From NCBI GenBank assembly GCA_934463115.1, contig CAKSIN010000015.1, forward strand, positions 1-58,689: a stretch of 58,689 nt of DNA, read 5' to 3'. The DNA is from an uncultured Clostridia bacterium (lineage in GTDB: Bacteria; Bacillota; Clostridia; UMGS1810). A program made the position numbers and the translations under genes. Numbering within the stretch: the stretch's first letter is position 1; each line of letters opens with the position of its first letter. The notes beneath the pieces are model-generated. The model was not told the DNA's origin. It saw nothing but the letters and a program-made list of their open reading frames with translations, and made no database searches. Of the stretch, positions 51,403 through 58,689 are shown in pieces.

Positions 51403-53484
51403 CTACATTATGTGAAAACTTACGATAAGAGCCGCAAACACGATAGACACCATGCTCAGCAGCTTAATCAGTATATTTACCGACGGACCGGCTGTGTCCT
51501 TGAAAGGATCGCCCACGGTATCGCCGACAACTGCCGCTTTGTGGTTATCGCTGCCTTTGCCGCCGAAGTTTCCGGCTTCGATATACTTTTTGGCATTATC
51601 CCAGCTGCCGCCGGAGTTTGCCATCATTATTGCAAGCACAAATCCCGATACCAGCGCACCGGCAAGCATTCCCACAACACCGTTCGGTCCGAGAACCAGG
51701 CCGACAATTATCGGTGCGATTATTCCAATAGCCGCCGGGAGAATCATCTCGTGCAGTGACGAGCGTGTGCAGATATCTATGCATGTCTCATAGTCGGCTT
51801 CCGCTTTGCCCTCCATAAGTCCCTTTATTTCTCTGAACTGGCGGCGGACTTCAACCACGATTTTCTGAGCTGCTCTGCCTACAGCCTGCATTGTAAATGC
51901 CGAAAAAAGGAAGGGCAGCATTGCGCCTATAAACAGTCCGATAAGCACCGGAGTGTTTGTAATGCTTAAATTAAGAACCGATGAATCTATTGAGTTTACC
52001 TTGTCCGTGTACGATACAATAAGTGCAAGCGCGGTGAGTGCCGCCGAACCGATTGCAAAGCCTTTGCCCGTTGCTGCGGTTGTGTTTCCGAGAGAGTCGA
52101 GTGCGTCCGTGCGTTCTCTTACCTCCGGATCAAGTCCCGCCATTTCGGCAATACCGCCGGCATTGTCGGCAACCGGGCCGTATGCGTCGGTCGCAAGTGT
52201 TATACCGAGTGTGGAGAGCATTCCGACAGCCGAAATTCCTATTCCGTACAGTCCGAGTGCAAAATCACTTTTGCCGCCGGCTGCAAAGTAGCTTATCATA
52301 ACCGATATTGCTATGATAACAACCGGAATTGCGGTAGACAGCATTCCGAGCGCAAGACCGTCTATAATAATGGTTGCGCTTCCCGTTTCGGATGACTGTG
52401 CAAGCTTTTTCGTTGGTTTATATGAGTCGGAGGTGTAGTATTCGGTAAAGAATCCTATAAGCACACCTGCGAGAAGTCCGGATATAACGGCAATCAGCAC
52501 GCCTTTGTTTTCCGGAATCAGAATGAATATTGCCGCCGCACTTCCGAGTGCCGACAGCGCCGAGCTTACATACGTTCCGCGTCTGAGCGAACCCAGGAGT
52601 TCAAGCTGAGTTGCACCTTCTTTTGTGCTTACGAAAAATGTTCCGATTATAGACGCTATTATACCGACAGCCGCTATAAGCATCGGTGTAACAACGCCGC
52701 CTATGCCGAGACCTGCCGCTGCGGCAAGAGCTGCACAGGAGATAACGGAGCCTACATACGATTCGTACAAATCGGCGCCCATGCCTGCAACATCGCCGAC
52801 GTTATCGCCGACATTATCTGCAATACATGCCGGGTTGCGCGGATCGTCTTCTGGTATTCCGGCTTCAACCTTGCCCACAAGGTCTGCGCCGACATCTGCG
52901 GCTTTTGTAAATATTCCGCCGCCGACTCTTGCAAAGAGTGCCATGGAACTTGCACCCATTCCAAATGTGAGCATTGTGGTTGTGATTGTGCTTTCGTCAA
53001 GTTTGAACACAAACTTTAGCAGCATAAACCATACGCTTATGTCAAACAGTCCGAGTCCCACAACCGTGAGTCCCATAACCGAGCCGGAGGCAAAGGCTGT
53101 TTTCAGTCCGCTGTTGAGTCCGTGACGTGCACCCTCGGCAGTTCGTGAGTTTGCATATGTTGCAATTTTCATTCCCACAAAACCGGAGAGTCCGGAAAAG
53201 AAACCGCCTGTCAAAAATGCGAACGGAACAAACGGAGAAAGCATTCCCGTCATAACGAGTACAATCAGGATTACAAACATTATTGCAAAAAATATACTTA
53301 CTGTTTTGTACTGACGTTTCAGATACGCCATTGCTCCGCGGCGTATTTTGAAACCGATATGTTTCATTTGCTCGTTTCCCTCGGGTTTTCGCTTTACGGC
53401 AAAAAACTGCACTGCCGCAAAACACAGTGCGGCAATTGCGGCTGCAAAAGCGATAAACGGTGCTGCATTGCTTACATTAACCAT
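51403..53484 (-). CDS. hppA: K+-dependent membrane-bound pyrophosphatase
   Basis: The enzyme hydrolyses pyrophosphate and pumps Na+ or H+ across the membrane. About 16 helices, with PPi-binding block ADVGADLVGKVEAGIPEDDP and DNVGDNVGDVAGMGADLYE. GNTTAATGKG has Ala where K+-independent enzymes have Lys, so it is of the K+-dependent class. A choice between Na+ and H+ cannot be made firmly. ATG 53484 follows GGGAGTG by seven bases. Length 693 residues. It saves energy from biosynthetic pyrophosphate, consistent with an anaerobe. Confidence 0.93.
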   Translation of the reverse strand: MVNVSNAAPFIAFAAAIAALCFAAVQFFAVKRKPEGNEQMKHIGFKIRRGAMAYLKRQYKTVSIFFAIMFVILIVLVMTGMLSPFVPFAFLTGGFFSGLSGFVGMKIATYANSRTAEGARHGLNSGLKTAFASGSVMGLTVVGLGLFDISVWFMLLKFVFKLDESTITTTMLTFGMGASSMALFARVGGGIFTKAADVGADLVGKVEAGIPEDDPRNPACIADNVGDNVGDVAGMGADLYESYVGSVISCAALAAAAGLGIGGVVTPMLIAAVGIIASIIGTFFVSTKEGATQLELLGSLRRGTYVSSALSALGSAAAIFILIPENKGVLIAVISGLLAGVLIGFFTEYYTSDSYKPTKKLAQSSETGSATIIIDGLALGMLSTAIPVVIIAISVMISYFAAGGKSDFALGLYGIGISAVGMLSTLGITLATDAYGPVADNAGGIAEMAGLDPEVRERTDALDSLGNTTAATGKGFAIGSAALTALALIVSYTDKVNSIDSSVLNLSITNTPVLIGLFIGAMLPFLFSAFTMQAVGRAAQKIVVEVRRQFREIKGLMEGKAEADYETCIDICTRSSLHEMILPAAIGIIAPIIVGLVLGPNGVVGMLAGALVSGFVLAIMMANSGGSWDNAKKYIEAGNFGGKGSDNHKAAVVGDTVGDPFKDTAGPSVNILIKLLSMVSIVFAALIVSFHIM

Positions 53485-53522
53485 TAAAACACTCCCTTTG
53501 TTTTTTTGAATTTTGCCTGTGG

Positions 53523-53548
53523 CGTGCATTATTCTGCAATTATGCACG
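53523..53548 (-). promoter_or_regulatory. Inverted repeat in the hppA leader
   Basis: CGTGCAT (53523-53529) and its complement ATGCACG (53542-53548) lie between the promoter and the hppA start. Possible operator or RNA hairpin. Confidence 0.4.
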
Positions 53549-53560
53549 GTCACATATACT

Positions 53561-53589
53561 ATTTTATTTTATTTTTTGTATTAAGTCAA
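53561..53589 (-). promoter_or_regulatory. Promoter of hppA
   Basis: Minus-strand TTGACT (53584-53589), 17 bp, TAAAAT (53561-53566). Confidence 0.8.
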
Positions 53590-53668
53590 GAGCAGTTTTG
53601 CGTTTTTTACAATTATTTCCTATTTTTTTCAATATATCCTACAAAATTATTTTTATTTTTCAAAAGGT

Positions 53669-53697
53669 TTGACTTGCATGCTTTATTGTGATAAAAT
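53669..53697 (+). promoter_or_regulatory. Promoter of galM
   Basis: TTGACT (53669-53674), 17 bp, TAAAAT (53692-53697), 44 bases before GTG 53741. Confidence 0.82.
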
Positions 53698-53740
53698 ATA
53701 TGTGTATGTGCTTTTAATTATTTGAATTGGAGGGATATGG

Positions 53741-54793
53741 GTGCACCATATAACAAAGGAATTATTTGCAACAGCGGCGGACGGCCGCGAGGTATATTTG
53801 TATACCGTGGATAACGGTAACGGCATGAGCGCAGAATTTATTAACCTCGGATGTATTATCAGAAAGATTACCGTTCCGGACAAAAATTCAAACCCGACGG
53901 ATGTTGTCCTCGGCCGCGAAACATATGACGAATACCTGAACAACAGCGGCTACTACGGCGCCGCGGTGGGCAGAGTGGCAAACAGAATCCGCGACGCTCA
54001 CTTTGAGATAGACGGAACAGAGTACAATGTAAGCGCAAACCGCGACGGATATTGCCTGCACGGAGGATTCGAGAGCTTCGCACAAAAGATATGGACGGAA
54101 TGCGGTATTGACGACAGCAATATGAGCGTGTCGTTTGAACTCACGAGTCCGGACGGCGATGAAGGTTTCCCCGGTGATTTGCATTGCGTTGTAACATACA
54201 CCCTTACAGAGGATAACGCACTTAAAATCAATTACGAAGCCGTGAGCGACAAAGATACGATTGTAAACTTTACAAACCACAGCTATTTTAACTTAAACGG
54301 TCACAACAGCGGAAATATATTAGGTCACAGACTGTGTATAAATGCCGATTTCTACACACCGTCGGACGACAGCAACATTCCCACCGGTGAGATACTCAAA
54401 GTTGAGGGAACACCGTTTGACTTTACGAGCGAAAAGGAAGTCGGCAGGGATATTGATTCGGACTATCCGACAATTGCAAAAATCGGTACATATGACCACA
54501 ACTGGGTTCTGCGCGGACGCGGTTTAAGAGAAGTTGCTTCGCTTGTGGGTGACAAGAGCGGAATCCGAATGAAAACATTTACCGATAAACCCGGTATGCA
54601 GATTTATGTGCCGAATAAGCTCGACGGCAGAGTGAGCAAAGGCGGAGCGGTGTATGCCGACAGAGGCGCTATATGCCTTGAAACACAGTTTTTCCCCAAC
54701 GGGGCACAGCTGTCGCATTTCCCGTCTCCGATATTAAGATGCGGTGACAAATACGACTATACAACCGTATATTCGTTCGATGTTGAGAAATAA
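53741..54793 (+). CDS. galM: Aldose 1-epimerase (galactose mutarotase)
   Basis: This beta-sandwich enzyme interconverts alpha and beta anomers of sugars such as galactose and glucose. The catalytic His is in FTNHSYFNLNGH, with a second conserved His in GYCLHGGFE, and the catalytic Glu lies in ICLETQFFPN. Translation starts at GTG 53741 after GGAGGGA; no in-frame ATG fits. Length 350 residues. No galactose operon surrounds it, so a housekeeping role is likely. It is followed by nadE after 34 bases. Confidence 0.93.
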   Translation: MHHITKELFATAADGREVYLYTVDNGNGMSAEFINLGCIIRKITVPDKNSNPTDVVLGRETYDEYLNNSGYYGAAVGRVANRIRDAHFEIDGTEYNVSANRDGYCLHGGFESFAQKIWTECGIDDSNMSVSFELTSPDGDEGFPGDLHCVVTYTLTEDNALKINYEAVSDKDTIVNFTNHSYFNLNGHNSGNILGHRLCINADFYTPSDDSNIPTGEILKVEGTPFDFTSEKEVGRDIDSDYPTIAKIGTYDHNWVLRGRGLREVASLVGDKSGIRMKTFTDKPGMQIYVPNKLDGRVSKGGAVYADRGAICLETQFFPNGAQLSHFPSPILRCGDKYDYTTVYSFDVEK

Positions 54794-54827
54794 TAAAAAA
54801 ACACTAAAAACGGTTGGAGTGAAATCA

Positions 54828-56774
54828 ATGTATGATTTCTTCAGAGTATCTGCCGCGGTAACAAAAATCAGTGTGGCAGATGTAAATGAAAATGAAAAGT
54901 CAATTATCAGGCTGCTGAAAAAATCGGCGGCCATGCGCCCTGACGCGGTAGTTTTTCCGGAACTGTGCACAACAGGGTACACATGCGGCGATTTGTTCTT
55001 TCAGAAAGCACTCACCGACGCGGCGGCAGCGTCAGTAAACAATCTTGCAAGGATAAGCGAAAAGTACGATTTTCCGCTTATAATCGGCACACCGCTTGTT
55101 ATAAATGGAAGTGTGTACAACTGCGCCGCTGTTATCTTTCACGGGCGCATTGCAGGAGTTGTTCCGAAAACGTTTATTCCGGGGTACAATGAATTTTACG
55201 AAAAACGCTGGTTTGCTTCGGCAGTTGATTTAAAATGCACAAGCATACCTTCATCGGACATCGGTGCAAACGAGGATTACGATATACCGATAGGAAATAA
55301 TCTGATTTTTAAATGCGGCGATGTAAAATTCGGTGTTGAAATATGCGAGGATTTGTGGTCAACCATACCGCCGTCGGATTTTCTTTCCCTCGGCGGCGCG
55401 CAGGTAATATTTAACCTGTCGGCGAGCAACGAAACAACGGCAAAGAGGAATTATCGCCGCGAGCTTGTGTCGCAGCAGTCGGCGCGGACTCTCGGTTCGT
55501 ATGTATATGTTTCCGCGGGCCCCGGTGAATCCACAACCGACCTTGTGTTTTCCGGACACTGCATTTTTGCGGAAAACGGTACTGTTGTATGCGAGAGTGC
55601 AGACGAACTTGCCGATTCCGAGTTTGTTATGACGACGGATATGGATGTCGGAAAATCGGTATCGGACAGAAAGAAAATAACCACATTCCGAGACACAAAG
55701 TCGGTTTACGGCTCACTTGTCAATATACGGTGCATTGATTTGCAATCCGACAGCTGCCGCGGTGACGGCACGCTTGCCAATGTGAGCCGTATGCCCTTTG
55801 TTCCGTCGGATAAAAATGACAGACACCAAAGGTGCAGGTCAATATTTGAAATGCAGGTTGCCGGGCTTAAAAAAAGGCTTGAGGTTACGGGTGCACGTCC
55901 TGTAATAGGTGTGTCGGGCGGTCTTGATTCCACGCTTGCGCTCCTTGTGGCACAAAAGGCAATGCTTGAACTGGGCAGGGATGCCGCCGAGGTTTGCGGA
56001 ATAACCATGCCGTGCTTCGGAACGTCGGACAGAACGTACCGAAATGCAGTGGCGCTTATGGAAAAGCTAAAAATAACACAAAAAGAAATAAATATAAAAA
56101 ATGCGTGCAATCTCCATTTTGAAGATATCGGTCACAATCCCGATGTCCACGATTTGACATATGAAAATTCTCAGGCGCGTGAGCGCACGCAGGTCCTTAT
56201 GGATTATGCCGGAAAGATTGGCGGACTCGTTGTGGGAACGGGCGACTTGAGCGAACTTGCGCTCGGCTGGTGTACCTACAATGCCGACCACATGAGTATG
56301 TACGGTGTTAACGCAAGTATACCGAAAACACTTGTAAAATGGATGATAGAAGTTATTGCCGACGCCGATTTGTTTGAAAACTGCGCCGATATACTGAGGG
56401 ATATTGCTGATACTCCGATCAGTCCGGAGCTGATTCCGCCCGAAGAGAGCGGAAATATTTCGCAGAAAACGGAGGACATTGTCGGTCCGTATGAGCTTCA
56501 CGATTTCTTTTTGTACTATATTCTGCGCTACGGCTTTGAGCCGAAAAAGATATTTGCACTTGCAAAAAAAGCCTATTTGGGGATTTATGATGAAGATACA
56601 ATACTTAAATGGCTTAAAAATTTTTACAAAAGGTTCTTTACACAGCAATTCAAACGAAGCTGCCTGCCCGACGGGGTAAAGGTCGGCAGTGTGTGTCTTT
56701 CGCCGCGCGGCGACTGGCGCATGCCGAGCGATGCGTCCGGGGCATTGTGGCTCAGTCAGCTTGAATCGCTGTGA
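54828..56774 (+). CDS. nadE: Glutamine-dependent NAD+ synthase
   Basis: NadE amidates nicotinic acid adenine dinucleotide using ammonia from glutamine. The N-terminal nitrilase-type domain has the catalytic Glu in FPELCTTGY, Lys in PKTFIPGYNEFYE and Cys in GVEICEDLW. The C-terminal synthetase has the P-loop GVSGGLDSTLALL, then ERTQVLMDYA and GTGDLSELALGW. I start at ATG 54828 after TTGGAGTG; an upstream frame overlaps galM. Length 648 residues is normal for the two-domain form. Confidence 0.95.
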   Translation: MYDFFRVSAAVTKISVADVNENEKSIIRLLKKSAAMRPDAVVFPELCTTGYTCGDLFFQKALTDAAAASVNNLARISEKYDFPLIIGTPLVINGSVYNCAAVIFHGRIAGVVPKTFIPGYNEFYEKRWFASAVDLKCTSIPSSDIGANEDYDIPIGNNLIFKCGDVKFGVEICEDLWSTIPPSDFLSLGGAQVIFNLSASNETTAKRNYRRELVSQQSARTLGSYVYVSAGPGESTTDLVFSGHCIFAENGTVVCESADELADSEFVMTTDMDVGKSVSDRKKITTFRDTKSVYGSLVNIRCIDLQSDSCRGDGTLANVSRMPFVPSDKNDRHQRCRSIFEMQVAGLKKRLEVTGARPVIGVSGGLDSTLALLVAQKAMLELGRDAAEVCGITMPCFGTSDRTYRNAVALMEKLKITQKEINIKNACNLHFEDIGHNPDVHDLTYENSQARERTQVLMDYAGKIGGLVVGTGDLSELALGWCTYNADHMSMYGVNASIPKTLVKWMIEVIADADLFENCADILRDIADTPISPELIPPEESGNISQKTEDIVGPYELHDFFLYYILRYGFEPKKIFALAKKAYLGIYDEDTILKWLKNFYKRFFTQQFKRSCLPDGVKVGSVCLSPRGDWRMPSDASGALWLSQLESL

Positions 56775-56806
56775 TGATGAAATATTAAAATGAGGGGGAT
56801 TTACAA

Positions 56807-58489
56807 ATGAAAAAGACCAATATTGCCAAATTGCTTATCTGCCTTGTTGCAGTGGCAGTTGTGGCATATCTTGCCATTACCGTAAGCGGCAGCGGCATTG
56901 CTTCGTGCGGCGACTGCGACGGCACGGGAATAATCGGCAAGATTGAGTGCGAAACATGCGGCGGAACCGGTGAGGTTGAAGTCGGCAGATATCACGCAAC
57001 ATTTATGGCACTTGTGCCGCCGATAATTGCAATAGGACTTGCGCTTATGACAAAAGAGGTTTACAGCTCGCTGTTTATCGGTATTGTTATCGGAGCGTTG
57101 TTCTCCACGGGATTCAAGCCTGTTGCGGCAATGGACAATCTGCTTAATGAGGGGCTCATTGCAGCCGTGTCGGGAACAGCCGGAATATTCGTATTCCTTG
57201 TGGTTCTCGGTATAATCGTTGCGCTGATAAACAAGGCAGGCGGAAGTGCAGCATTCGGCGAATGGGCGAAAAGGAACATCAAAACGCGCATAGGCGCTCA
57301 GCTTGCAACATTTGCGCTGGGTGTGCTGATTTTTATCGACGACTATTTTAACTGTCTCACCGTGGGAAGTGTAATGCTGCCGGTAACCGACAGCCACAGG
57401 ATTTCGCGCGCGAAGCTTGCGTATCTTATAGATGCCACCGCAGCACCGGTGTGCATGATTGCTCCCATATCCTCGTGGGCGGCAGCTGTTGCCAGCTATG
57501 CGGAGGACGGACAGGGGATAGCGCTGTTTATAAAAGCTATTCCGTACAACTTCTATTCGCTTTTGACATTCGTTTTTATCATAACGCTTACACTTATGAA
57601 GTTTGATTACGGCCCGATGGCTCTGCATGAAAGAAATGCCGTTGAAAAAGGCGATTTGTATACATGCGGAGAAAAAGCCGAGGTTCCGACAGAAAATGCA
57701 AGCACACGCGGCAAGGTTATAGACCTTGTTCTTCCGGTAGTGGTTCTCATAGTGGTTTGTATTCTTGCGCTTATATATGTCGGCGGATTCTTCGGCGGTG
57801 CAAGCTTTGTGGACGCATTCAGCGACACCGACGCAACGGTAGGTTTGCCGTGGGGCGGAATACTTGCGCTGGTGTTCACTATCCTGTATCTTATGGCGCG
57901 CGGAACAGTAACGTTTAAGGAAGCTATGGATTGTGTTCCTAAGGGATTTATTGCAATGGTTCCGGCGATACTCATTCTTACATTTGCCACATCGCTCAAG
58001 AATATGACAGGTCTCCTGGGAGCGGCAGACTATGTTGCAGCTCTTATGGACAGCGCCGCAAAGGGGCTTGCAAACTTCCTGCCGGCAGTTATATTTATTG
58101 TAGCGTGTCTGCTTGCTTTTGCAACAGGTACATCGTGGGGAACATTCGGTATTCTTATCCCGATTGTAACGGCTATATTCAAAGAGGGCGATCCGCTCCT
58201 TATCATCGGTATTTCGGCTTGCCTCGCCGGTGCTGTTTGCGGTGACCACTGCTCACCGATATCCGACACAACAATAATGTCGTCGGCAGGCGGACAGTGC
58301 AATCATATCAATCACGTTTCAACTCAGCTTCCGTATGCAATAACGGTTGCGGTAATATCATTTGTGGGATACATAATATCCGGATTTGTGCAGAACATAT
58401 TTATTGTTCTTCCGCTTATGATAGTGATTACAGTTGCAACGCTGGCTGTGATAAAAAAAGTAACGCATCAGAAGGCGTATCAAGGATAA
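56807..58489 (+). CDS. NhaC-family Na+/H+ antiporter with zinc-ribbon-like insert
   Basis: About 12 membrane helices, with family regions FIDDYFNCLTVG, TSWGTFGILIPI and GDHCSPISDTTIMSS, place this in the NhaC superfamily (Na+/H+ or malate/lactate exchange). Between the first two helices, residues 34-55 carry two CxxCxGxG units (CGDCDGTG and CETCGGTG), like a DnaJ zinc finger. That part would lie outside the membrane and may bind zinc. This is unusual for the family. An AGGGGG site precedes ATG 56807. Length 560 residues. It follows nadE by 32 bases. Confidence 0.88.
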   Translation: MKKTNIAKLLICLVAVAVVAYLAITVSGSGIASCGDCDGTGIIGKIECETCGGTGEVEVGRYHATFMALVPPIIAIGLALMTKEVYSSLFIGIVIGALFSTGFKPVAAMDNLLNEGLIAAVSGTAGIFVFLVVLGIIVALINKAGGSAAFGEWAKRNIKTRIGAQLATFALGVLIFIDDYFNCLTVGSVMLPVTDSHRISRAKLAYLIDATAAPVCMIAPISSWAAAVASYAEDGQGIALFIKAIPYNFYSLLTFVFIITLTLMKFDYGPMALHERNAVEKGDLYTCGEKAEVPTENASTRGKVIDLVLPVVVLIVVCILALIYVGGFFGGASFVDAFSDTDATVGLPWGGILALVFTILYLMARGTVTFKEAMDCVPKGFIAMVPAILILTFATSLKNMTGLLGAADYVAALMDSAAKGLANFLPAVIFIVACLLAFATGTSWGTFGILIPIVTAIFKEGDPLLIIGISACLAGAVCGDHCSPISDTTIMSSAGGQCNHINHVSTQLPYAITVAVISFVGYIISGFVQNIFIVLPLMIVITVATLAVIKKVTHQKAYQG

Positions 58490-58496
58490 TAAATTT

Positions 58497-58532
58497 CCCG
58501 TCCGCCTCACGGCTGTGAAATCTCACAGGACG
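58497..58532 (+). other. Small hairpin just after nhaC
   Basis: CTGTGA (58513-58518) and TCACAG (58523-58528) form a perfect 6 bp stem, and CGTCC (58499-58503) can pair with GGACG (58528-58532). No T-run follows. Confidence 0.45.
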
Positions 58533-58686
58533 TGTTATGCGCTCGAAAAACCGTACAATACGCGCCGGAAAAAGGCCGCGAAATCATCGCGGCTCGTTTT
58601 CCTAAATTCAATACCGAAACAAGGGAAGAAGATTAAATTCGGTATTGAATTTGCGCTGTGTACGGTTTTTCTTCGTGCAACACGTC
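58529..58686. repeat. Imperfect palindrome of about 158 bp (MITE-like or large structured element)
   Basis: Outer arms: GACGTGTT (58529-58536) with AACACGTC (58679-58686), and GAAAAACCGTACA (58545-58557) with TGTACGGTTTTTC (58659-58671). Inner arms: AAATTCAATACCGAA (58604-58618) with TTCGGTATTGAATTT (58638-58652), perfect over 15 bp. Inside the left half a hairpin GCCGCG/CGCGGC (58575-58593) is followed by TCGTTTT. No open frame. Confidence 0.75.
58571..58600 (+). terminator. Possible terminator of nhaC inside the palindrome
   Basis: GCCGCG pairs with CGCGGC around a seven-base loop and is followed by TCGTTTT. A-run precedes it, so it could also work in reverse. Confidence 0.5.
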
Positions 58687-58689
58687 AAC

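Noticed and set aside
56801..58249. 482-codon open frame on the minus strand opposite nhaC
   Set aside because: It is rich in Cys, Arg, His and Tyr, has no ribosome site or family motif, and mirrors the well-supported nhaC gene. Codon bias of the sense gene explains it.

Overview
The window reads as chromosomal DNA of an anaerobic, spore-forming member of the Clostridia, probably a gut or sediment Oscillospiraceae-like lineage. This rests on sporulation genes spoIIR and spoIIE, pyruvate:ferredoxin oxidoreductase, a membrane pyrophosphatase, the clostridial ispH-S1 fusion, a CsaB cell-wall pyruvyl transferase, Gram-positive style promoters and PHO boxes, and AT-leaning intergenic DNA. No phage, insertion sequence, CRISPR array or tRNA was found. 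Species cannot be set from the sequence alone.

Layout. 1-86 is the 3' end of a 5S rRNA with a terminator-like hairpin. 404-4525 (minus) is a phosphate operon, nptA-phoB-phoR, driven by a promoter with direct TTAACA repeats at an exact 11 bp period. 4798-19344 (plus) is a long housekeeping run: cmk, plsC, ispH-rpsA fusion, a membrane protein of unknown function, nudF, an Elp3-like radical SAM gene, smc, ftsY, and a divergent type IIA topoisomerase pair. 19395-24008 (minus) is a thiamine salvage operon (thiW, thiM, thiE, thiD, a methyltransferase, tenA) under a TPP riboswitch. It looks inserted between gene remnants.

24194-25842 (plus) holds ispE and spoIIR. 25843-29887 (minus) holds an aminotransferase, a TagO/WecA-type transferase, a TSCPD protein and a GGDEF protein with a transporter-like membrane domain. 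29955-34597 (plus) holds aconitase, an SGNH hydrolase, NADP-isocitrate dehydrogenase and a CarD-family regulator. 34709-40259 (minus) holds a VanW/G5 surface protein and pyruvate:ferredoxin oxidoreductase. 40435-44131 (plus) holds three small proteins of unknown function, an AAA/DUF4143 ATPase preceded by 32 bp tandem repeats, and a second-type murA. spoIIE lies on the minus strand at 44150-46498. 46659-51315 (plus) holds a glycosyltransferase-CsaB fusion and mutS2. hppA is on the minus strand at 51403-53589. 53669-58489 (plus) holds galM, nadE and an NhaC-type antiporter with a zinc-ribbon-like insert. The window ends in a ~160 bp imperfect palindrome.

How it fits together. Pyruvate is oxidised by ferredoxin-linked PFOR. 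Aconitase and isocitrate dehydrogenase supply 2-oxoglutarate and NADPH. HppA and NhaC point to ion-gradient bioenergetics using pyrophosphate. IspE and IspH place isoprenoid synthesis in the MEP route. TagO, MurA, VanW and the GT-CsaB fusion build and decorate a Gram-positive wall, probably one carrying an SLH-anchored S-layer. No single wholly new system is evident. The most unusual items are the ispH-S1 fusion with an internal start site, the transporter-domain GGDEF protein, the GT-CsaB fusion, the zinc-ribbon NhaC, the repeats upstream of the DUF4143 ATPase, and the terminal palindrome.
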